Assembly: GCA_021292105.1 (NCBI GenBank)
Contig: CM037863.1
Location: forward strand, 10,232,085 to 10,296,084
Direction: 5' to 3'
Origin: Anadara kagoshimensis
Taxonomy: Eukaryota > Mollusca > Bivalvia > Arcoida > Arcidae
Length of the DNA stretch: 64,000 nt
The position numbers and the translations under genes were made by a program. How positions within the stretch are numbered: the stretch's first letter is position 1; every line of letters begins with the position of its first letter. The notes beneath the pieces were generated by a model. The model was not told where the DNA came from and did no database searches. It saw only the letters and a program-made list of their open reading frames with translations. Positions 56,091 through 64,000 of the stretch are shown here, piece by piece.

Positions 56091-56426
56091 AATTATCGAG
56101 TTTTTGTTTCTTAGATACATAAAATGGACACACGAGTGTTTTAACGAGTTCGTGTTTAGAAATCATGTTAGAAAACGTATAAAATGAAAGAATAAATAGT
56201 AAAATCGTTTTTGTGTTCTAGGTGTTATACCTGGTTCTCTACTATGTGTTGTTAATTGTCTTTAATGACAAGATTAACATTATGACTGGATGTTTTTAGA
56301 TTTTATTTTTTCACGGAGTTTTCGTAACTATCCAAAGTCAGTGTATTTTATTTGTAGCTTTGTTTTATACAAAAATGTAAAAACCAAACCTACGTGTATT
56401 TTCAGTGGTCTTACATGTTGCATATA

Positions 56427-56606
56427 CAGTCAAACCTGTCTATAAAGGCCACCCAAGGGAACCAGTAAATTTGACCTTTGTGGGCAGGTGGCCTTCATAT
56501 ACATGTTCAAATATTATGAATAAAGAACAATTGGGATACAATTCTAATGGCCTTAATAAGCAGGTGACCCTTATATAGAGGTGGCCTTTAAGGCAGGTTG
56601 GACTTT
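56427..56606. mobile_element. MITE-B copy, TA-flanked at the left
   Basis: CAGTCAAACCTGTCTATAAA + ggccacccaagggaaccagt at the left and gtggcctttaaggcaggttg + gacttta at the right are inverted repeats. It is in reverse relative to the 33.3 kb copy. A solitary terminus (ggccttttaggcaggttgga + ctgta) lies at about 56868-56894. Confidence 0.85.
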
Positions 56607-57299
56607 ACACACATTTTAACTATGTTTTGTACATTTTCAGGCTTTCATAAGGTCTGATTTAGTCTAAAATGTTGAACATCAGTGCTCATGCAAAGTCAAC
56701 TAGAAGACCTGTATACTTGTATTGACAACATCCAACTCAATTATAAACACGAAAAAGTAAAAAATGACAAAACAAGAAAAGATAAACATATATTGGGACC
56801 ATTGATTGTAAAGTCCCTAAAATTCCTGACTTTGGACGGACACTTCTCGGGTGGATTTTATACAGAGGTGGCCTTTTAGGCAGGTTGGACTGTATTTACG
56901 AATATTGGACTACATGAAAATCAATAATTTTACAGTAAATGCGTGGACCAGTGTATCTACGAAAATTGGACAACACGCTAAAAAATTAATAACTTTAAAT
57001 TTACGGTATTTATTTCTGCAATTGCAGATATCCCTAGATTTTCAAACTGAGCCCCAACACGTACACGCCCACAAAGATAATATTGCAATGATACGGTACT
57101 TCAGAAGAGTAAATATTGTAGATTGGGTTGTACTTAAGACAAGTTTAACTATTAGTAGAGGATTGTCTCAGATAATTGTTTAGGTATCATAAAACCTACA
57201 ATTTTGATGTATATTACCTTTTTATCATAAACAGTTATAATTTAATTATCTATAATTATGACTATGCCCTTATTCCGTAAAAAATAAAGAAAATAAGAC

Positions 57300-57830
57300 A
57301 TAAACTTTGGTTATCAAAAACATTTATAAATATCTATACTCAAGACTACCCCTATCTTACAAAGAAAAGAAACAGTTAAAGTGTAACTAGAGCAGTCTCT
57401 CGAGAGACAAATGTCCCCATACCTTATATTGCCGAGTTGTTATTTCTAAAATTTGACCTTCTGATCTTGGCTCTTGACCTAAATGGCATGCAACACAACG
57501 TCCCACTTTGATATATTTGATCTAAGTTTGATTTCAATCTATCCATAGACATGGAAGATATAAATATGGTTTTATCCCTAGCCTGTAAAGATAAGAAGCA
57601 GTTAAAAGTGTAGCTAGAGCAGTCTCTTGACAGACAAATACCCCTGTACCGAAATGATGCGACACATCGTCTCATGTTGGTTTACATTTGTGCCAAGTTT
57701 GATCAGAATCCACCCATAGACATGGAAAATATTTAACGGAAGGACAGACTCACTGGCAGACAGGCGAACATTGTGATTCCATACCACCCCTAAACTTCGT
57801 TCTCTAGGGGTTAATAAAGGGACATAAATT
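57300..57830. repeat. Interspersed repeat with internal duplication (about 185 bp)
   Basis: Two blocks share agcagtctct, gagacaaatg or gacagacaaata, cccctgtacc, atagacatggaagatataaa or variant, and a tttgatcagaatccaccc-type word. It ends near ctaggggttaataaaggg. It resembles the repeat at 7440-7665 in reverse. The 83-residue minus frame here is discounted. Confidence 0.6.
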
Positions 57831-57944
57831 AGATCTCTTTGTTACTATATACGTCTATATTGAAGGTTTTAAATACCTGTACTCAAGAAACGAATACAGA
57901 GCCTGTAGTAGAAACAATATTTTATTTGTATCATGGCGTGCAAT

Positions 57945-58135
57945 TCTTAAATGTTAGAGGAATCCGTGCTTCCCGAAGAAAACCGTCGACTTTCGACGAG
58001 CAAACTAACAAATTCTGACACAGGGATCTGCCAGAGCGGGATTCGAACCTAGGCGATTAGGGACACTGTTATCCCAAAACAAACCCCCTCGATAAAAGTG
58101 GAAGAGTCTTGACTGGGACGTTAAACACTGTAATG
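57945..58135. repeat. SINE-B chimera: antisense body joined to a sense tail
   Basis: The left part (gttagaggaatccgtgcttc, ggatctgccagagcgggatt, cgaacctaggcgattaggga) is antisense. After aaaccccctcgat the sequence reads the tail in sense (aaaagtggaagagtcttgac, tgggacgttaaacactgtaa). Confidence 0.65.
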
Positions 58136-58199
58136 CCACCAACTTCTCAAATAAAGGCTTGATTTGTCAATTTTTACCTTTTTACGACACAAATACAGG

Positions 58200-58740
58200 T
58201 ACATGTCATCTTCCAGATCATGTGTTTTAATGTCCATTGAATGATTCAAACTTGCTAAATTGCCGGTTTTGACTTTTTATTTACAGTTTTTACTAGTTTT
58301 TTTGTTGGAATTTAAAAGAGACACACACACATGTACTCTCTCAATTCATTTGTAAAATTTTAATGTTCGTTAAATAATACAGACTTTCTAAATTGCCAGT
58401 TTTGAGTTTTTACTCATGTACAGAAATCGGGGTCCGACCGTAAACCATTGATGCGTTATAGTAAAGTGTTTATTGATATTTAAACAGACACATATACATG
58501 TGCACGCATACTCCAATACCCCACACTTGCTAAATTGCCAGCTTTGAGTTTTTACTTAAAGTGTTTATTGGTATTTAAAAAGACACATATACACGTGCAC
58601 TCCCCCAGTTCATCTTCAATACCTCACACTTGCTTAATTGCCAGTTTTGACTTTTTATCAGTTTTTAAAAAGACACAAATACACGTGCACTTCCCCAGTT
58701 CAAGTATTTAAATATATGTTCAATAAATAAATTGAACCAT
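58200..58740. repeat. Decayed tandem repeat, about 100-130-bp unit, four copies
   Basis: Units share cttgctaaattgccagtttt, gactttttatt or gagtttttact, tatttaaaaagacacatata and acacgtgcactcccccagtt. They start near 58250, 58383, 58520 and 58625. An acacacacac run lies in the first. Confidence 0.7.
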
Positions 58741-58907
58741 TATTAATAAAATGTAAATAAAACCCTATTCCTGACGTAGTCATGCATTCTGTGACACAGA
58801 CACTTTAATTTTAACATAAAAAGATATATGATAAGGCTGTCACTTCAGTATGATTTTCAAGCCATCTCTTTTAAAATCTTTTTATATTTCCTTATTAAAG
58901 TTTTTTT

Positions 58908-60400
58908 GATTTATTTATCTATCAAACGTCAGGCCTACAAAATTTCTGAATATATCACTATTACATCATTGTATTTCTTAGCTGGATACCAATTTACAGT
59001 GAAAGTCGCCAGAACGTGAAAAGTACGGTGGCATATTTGTGCCATTACATATAGATCTATATAGTGAAAGTCGCCATAATGTGAAATGTATGGTGGCACT
59101 TTTGTGCCATTACAAATAGATCTATATAGTGAAAGTCGACAGAACGTGAAAAGTACGGTGGCACATTGCTGTCATTGCAAATAGATCTATATTGTGAAAG
59201 TCGCCAGAACGTGAAAAGTACGGTGGCACATTTGTGCCATTACATATATATAGGTCTATATAGTGAAAGTCGCCAGAACGTGGAATGTACGGTGACACTT
59301 TGCTGCCATTACATATAGAGCTATAATGAAAGTCACCAGAACGTGAAAACTACGGTGACACAATGCTGTCACCAAGAATAGTTGATTGTATTTATCTATC
59401 GAACGTCAGGCCTACAAAATGTCTGAATATAACACTATTACATCATTGTATTTCTTAGCTGGATACCAATTTATGGTGAAAGTTGCCAGAGCGTGAAAAG
59501 TATGGTGGCACATTACTGCCATTAGAATCAGATCTAAAGTGAAAGTCCATATAACTTGAAACATATGGTGTCACATTGATGCTATTGCAAATAGATCTAT
59601 ATTGTGAATGTCGCCAGAACGTGAAATGTACGGTGAAACATTGCTGTCATTTCAAGTAGATCTATATTGTGAATGTCGCCAGAACGTGAAATGTACGGTG
59701 AAACATAGCTGTCACTAAGAATAGTTGATTTATTTATCTATCAAACGTCAGGCCTACAAAATTTCTGAATATATCACTATTACATCATTGTATTTCTTAG
59801 CTGGATACCAATATAGTGAAAGTCGCCAGAACGTGAAATGCACGGTGGCATATTTGTGTCATTACATATAGATGTATATAGTGAAAGTCGCAATAATGTG
59901 AAATGTATGGTGGCACATTTGTGCCATTACAAATAGATCTATATAAGTGAAAGTCGCCAGAACGTGAAAAGTACAGTGGCACATTGCTGTCATTGCAAAT
60001 AGATCTATAATGTGAAAGTCGCCAGAACGTGAAAAGTACGGTGGCACATTTGTGTCATTACATATATAGATCTATATAGTGAAAGTCGCTAGAACGTGAA
60101 AAGTACGGTGGCACATTTGTGTCATTACATATATAGATCTATATAGTGAAACGTGGAATGTATGGTGACACATTGCTGCCATTAAAAATAGAGCTATAGC
60201 GAGAGTCGTCAGAACGTGAAATGTACGGTGGCACATTTGTGCCAATACATATAGATACATATAGCGAAAGTCGCCAGAACGTGAAATTTATGATGAAACA
60301 TTGCTGTCACTACGAATAGTCGATTTATTTAACTGTCGAACGCCAGACTTACAAAATATCTGAATATAACACTACTACACCATCGTATTTCTTAGCTGGA
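58908..60400. repeat. Tandem array, 60-75-bp monomers in higher-order blocks
   Basis: The monomer is about tagtgaaagtcgccagaacg + tgaaaagtacggtggcacat + ttgtgccattacatatagat + ctata, with many variants. A separate 80-bp segment (ttatctatcaaacgtcaggc, ctacaaaatttctgaatata, tcactattacatcattgtat, ttcttagctggataccaat) occurs near 58913, 59390, 59732 and 60325, splitting the array into blocks of about 480, 340 and 590 bp. Confidence 0.92.
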
Positions 60401-60467
60401 GATATATGTATATATACACCGGTTGTGAAAGTTGCCAGAAGAAATGTACATTGCTGCCAAATAACAC

Positions 60468-60505
60468 TATATATATATATATAATATATATATTATATAT
60501 ATATA

Positions 60506-60540
<35 letters not shown>
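60468..60540. repeat. AT dinucleotide microsatellite
   Basis: Runs of atatatatat and imperfect tatat repeats, immediately right of the tandem array. Confidence 0.95.
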
Positions 60541-60639
60541 ACATGAAATATATAGCCACACATTATTGACATAATAACACATAGCTCTATAGAGAAATGC
60601 GACATACATGTAATGTAAAATGAAAATAGCTACAACTAC

Positions 60640-60770
60640 CGTGGCACGGGGCATCAGTTTTCAGGGTCTTTTTCTGAAGAATTCCTTGAGTTACATATTC
60701 CCAAATACCGAGTGCTTGGCGAAAGAACATCCATTGCCAGTATTGGTCAGACCCTGACCTTCCATAATAA
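60640..60770 (-). repeat. SINE-A fragment, antisense
   Basis: ggcacggggcatcag, ttttcagggtctttttctga, ataccgagtgcttggcgaaa and ggtcagaccctgacct. Both ends are lost. The 108-residue minus frame over it is discounted. Confidence 0.55.
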
Positions 60771-61593
60771 CTATAGAACTTGTTCGATTGAAAGGGGATG
60801 GCCGACGCACATACGGATAGCAGGTCTAGTTTCGAATTGCACTCGGACAATTCCAATTGTACAGGTGAAAAGGTCTGTCGCTTGCCAAAGGTCAAGAATT
60901 CCGGTTTCCCCATAATACAAGGATGGGTCGCCTTGATATAAAGAACATTGGAATGGGCGTATGCATACAGTCCACTGCACTACACCCCTCCACTTGATTT
61001 GAATAAACAAAACAAGATGATGGCGAGATTGCGCTACCTTAAAATCCTACTAACAAACAAACTTACTTTAAAAAAAGAAATTAAAAAAAAAATGAAATAT
61101 ATCATAATAACATTTTCAAACAAATCAATAAATAAAAATATTAAATCTTTTCTTCTAAAAGTTGAGATCATTTACATGTATTAATTGAATATTCAATGGG
61201 TGATTTATGGTCAAGTCGAGATAACATCATTTATCAAAGATCTCAATTTTTTATATTTATGTGGGTGATTACTAACAAAAAATTACAATAAATGTTTTAT
61301 AAAATTATACCAATGTATTAATGGGTGACTAGGGAGTACCTGGTATTTTTCTTTAATTTTATGATTTTTTTTATGATACAACATTCGTATCATTAACGCC
61401 ATGCTTATACAGCAGAAAAAAAATTAAGTTTGCAGATTTATCAGTGCGTCCAATCAACAAAATATTAAAAAGAGAAGTCCAAAACACGTAATTACAAAGG
61501 AACAGAAATACTGCCAGAAATACATGTATTAAACTTGTACATTGTAAAATCCCTGTTTAGATGGGCACTTCTTTACTAAAGAGTTTTCATATT

Positions 61594-61770
61594 TCTCCCT
61601 CCGTCTCTCTCTTTCTCTCTCTCTCTCTCACACACATGGCTTACCAAATTTAGGTTGTTGGGGTTAGTTTCTTTGGGTACTCCGGTTTCCTCGACAACTT
61701 CAAAACTGCCTGGATATAAATGAAAACATCTTGACTGGATCTTAAAACACCACTATTCAACTCTATTCTT
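61594..61770 (+). repeat. TC/CA microsatellite followed by a SINE-B 3' half
   Basis: A tctctctttctctctctctctctc-type run, split by substitutions, ends in cacacaca. It is followed by gggtactccggtttcctcga, ctgcctggatataaatgaaa and acatcttgactggatcttaa, the SINE-B 3' half. Confidence 0.7.
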
Positions 61771-61984
61771 TGCGTTATATTTTCAATTTATTGAGAACAA
61801 TCGTTTAAGACCATGTGTATCATTGGTCGTTCATCATAGCTCCTAAATTCTTGATTTCAAAGGAAACCTTAGTATCTCAACATTTTTCAATTTTCCATTA
61901 ATACCGAAAGAATTAATCAGATGATGAATTCACACTGAGCTTAAAATGAAATTATCTTTAAACATAAAATATGTATATTAATAA

Positions 61985-63330
61985 TATCTATAAGTGAAAT
62001 TTTATATTGTTGTAGAGTGTGACTATCAGACAAGGTCTATATCAATCACTCAGAAAATAATAAATATATTGTACAGATCAGTCTAAAGTTTGAGCACTCG
62101 AAGCTAACGAAAACAACTTTCCCATTGATACTGAAAAGATAATAAATTCACACCGAACAAAAAATGAAATGATACCTAAAGCTCTGTAAGTGAAATTTTA
62201 TATTGATTGTTGTAGAGTGTGACTGTCAGACTAGGTCTATATCAATAATTCAGAAAAAATGAAACAAACAGTAGAGACCTGTCTAAAGTTTGAGAACTTG
62301 AAGCTAACGAAAACAAGTCGAATAATGGATTCACAACGAGCAAAAATGTGAGGATACCTAAAGCTTTATTAATTGTATCTATATATGAAATTTTATATTG
62401 TTGTAGAATGTGACTGTCAGACTAGGCCTAAATCAATCACTCAAAGAACACTGAAATATACAGTACATACTTGTCTAAAGTTTGAACACTTGAAGCTAAC
62501 GAAAACAAGTCGCATTTTTCACTTTTTGCATTTAATAATGAAAAGATTTTTGAATTCACTCCCAGCTAAAATTGAGATGATCTTTAAAACTATATAATTA
62601 ATATCCATAAGTGAAATTGTATATTGTTGTTGAGTGTGACTGTCAAACTAGGTCTGCATCAATCATTCAAAGAAGAATGAAATATACAAGGCAGATCTGT
62701 CCTGAGTTTGAACACTCGAAGCTAACGAAAACAAGTCGCATTTTTCACTTTCCTATTTATACTGAAAAGATAAAAATTCACCCCGAACAAAAAATTAAAT
62801 GATACTTAAAGTGTTAATATTAATAAGTGATTTTTTATATTGTGTCAGACTGAGTCCATATGAATCACTCGGAGAATAATTAAATATACAGCACAAACCT
62901 GTCTAAAGTTTGAAGACTTGGCTCACGAAAACAAGTCGCTTTTATACTGAAAGGATAATGAATCCTCAACGAGCAAAACAAGAGATGATACTTAAAAATA
63001 TATTAATAATACCGTATCTATACTATGAAATTTTAAATTGTTGTAGAGTGTGATTGTCAGACTGGGTCTAAACAATCATCAAAAGAATAATGAAATATAC
63101 TGCACAGACCTATCTAAAGTTTGAACACTTAAAGCTTACGAAAACAGGTTGCATTTTCACTTTTGGCATTAATATTGAATGAATTTTAAATTCACTCCCA
63201 GCTAAAATTGAGATGATCTTTAAAACTATATAATTAATATCCATAAGTGAAATTGTATATTGTTGTAGAGTGTGACTTTCAGACTGGGTCTAAATCAATC
63301 ACTCAAACAATAATGAAACCGATCTACTTA
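61985..63330. repeat. Tandem repeat, 190-227-bp unit, about seven copies, containing a TIR-like word
   Basis: Each unit has attgttgtagagtgtgactg, tcagactaggtctatatcaa, a tcactca block, acagacctgtctaaagtttg, aacactcgaagctaacgaaa, acaagtcgca and a variable end. The word gtagagtgtga starts near 62012, 62211, 62402, 62629, 63041 and 63262; a degraded unit lies near 62840. Each acagacctgtctaaagttt matches the terminus of the CAGACCTGTC family. Confidence 0.9.
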
Positions 63331-63424
63331 TCCGATTGTAACAGATTAATTACTCCATTAATAGCTATATCTATCATACTTATGTACAGCAAGTTTTCAA
63401 GTACCACAACATGCTAAAATGAAG

Positions 63425-63642
63425 GAGTGGAGTAATGGTGTTTTACGCACCAGTCAAGATTCTTTTAATTATATCGAGGCGGCCAAATCTGTGTGGAGGG
63501 GAAAACTGAAGTGCCCGTAAAATACCGACATTTGGCAAGCTAACCGACAAATAATCTTACCCAGTGGGATTTGAACCAAGGCGGTGAAAGGCACCGTGAG
63601 CGTAAGCGCGAGCTTTAGACAACTCGGCCACTGAGCCCCTTG
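63425..63642 (-). repeat. SINE-B copy, antisense, full length
   Basis: Tail complement (ggagtggagtaatggtgttt, caccagtcaagattctttta), ggcggccaaatctgtgtgga, acatttggcaagctaaccga, cccagtgggatttgaaccaa (B-box complement) and the A-box end (gacaactcggccactgagcc). Confidence 0.88.
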
Positions 63643-63735
63643 AAATGAAAGTCAGCAAAAGGTTTTTCATCTGCATAGAGGAAGTTCAACTCAGATACCT
63701 GAATAGACGTGAAGTTATTTAGAGTTTACACTCAC

Positions 63736-63900
63736 CAAAATACGAGACAATTCCTTAAAATCGCCAAAACCTGTTTTCCCGCAAAATAAAAATGATGCAT
63801 TCTTCGATATAATGAAATTAGGTTCATACTTGACTTACCCGTCATTCAATACCGATGAAAATAATGACATTTGCTCTGGAGAAAAAAACGAACTTTTCAT
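63736..63900 (-). CDS. Possible first exons of a second minus-strand gene
   Basis: An ATG at 63900 opens MKSSFFSPEQMSLFSSVLND and reaches a consensus donor GACGG|GTAAGT (exon 63839-63900). After 68 nt there is an acceptor GAAAACAG|GTTTTGG, then FGDFKELSRIL to a second consensus donor ATTTTG|GTGAGT (exon 63736-63770). The second part needs phase 1 but the first gives phase 2, so one base is in conflict. Either the exon pair is wrong or one base of the ccc run at 63838-63840 is an error. No further exon to the left was found. Confidence 0.35.
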
Positions 63901-64000
63901 CTGAATGTCAACTAATACAGAAACCCTCGAATTATAGCATCCTTTTACTATTAACACCTTACTCGCATGTCAGATAATACTGATTAAAACCTCAATATCA

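Noticed and set aside
60587..60913. 108-residue minus frame
   Set aside because: It overlaps a SINE-A fragment and has no supporting exon signals.
1..64000. Prokaryotic or phage origin
   Set aside because: Coding sequence is in short pieces with GT-AG borders and matching phases, and tRNA-derived SINEs and satellites are abundant. No operon-like frames or ribosome binding sites were found.

Overview
The window is AT-rich animal DNA with spliced genes, long introns and a very dense load of short non-autonomous transposons. tRNA-headed SINE copies, short TIR elements and the tails they carry resemble those of marine molluscs, so a bivalve or gastropod is my best guess. That is an inference; no species can be named. 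There are no operons, ribosome binding sites, rRNA genes or CRISPR arrays.

One gene dominates. It runs on the minus strand from an ATG at 53926 leftwards to at least 7980, about 46 kb. I placed 17 coding exons by splice signals, and reading phase is preserved across all 16 junctions. They total about 1,440 codons with no stop, and the gene appears to continue off the left edge. The protein has a compact N-terminal part (exons 1-5, with a CxxC-x5-CxxC motif in exon 3). A long low-complexity part rich in S, K, E and D follows (exons 6-17), ending in five 11-residue repeats. I do not recognise the family with confidence. A perfect RFX-type X-box lies about 940 bp upstream of the ATG, which suggests a ciliary role.

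Layout: 1-7.9 kb is repeats, including a TA-flanked MITE whose empty site survives in a neighbouring tandem copy. 8.0-8.4 kb is the last exon seen. 8.5-21.7 kb is a 13.3 kb intron full of tandem repeats, SINEs and MITEs. 21.7-34.0 kb holds exons 16-10. 34.75-37.6 kb is a 46-bp satellite of about 62 units inside the exon 9/10 intron. 38.1-49.2 kb holds exons 9-2, with hairpin MITEs near 40 and 48 kb and an 82-bp array of SINE tails near 42 kb. 49.4-53.5 kb (intron 1) carries several TIR elements, one holding a LINE fragment. 53.5-54.9 kb is exon 1 and the probable promoter. 55-63.6 kb is intergenic and mostly tandem arrays. The last 270 bp may hold the first exons of another minus-strand gene.

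Two tRNA-derived SINE families, called SINE-A and SINE-B here, have different heads but share a 3' tail. A third, SINE-C, occurs once. Family names are local labels, not database assignments.
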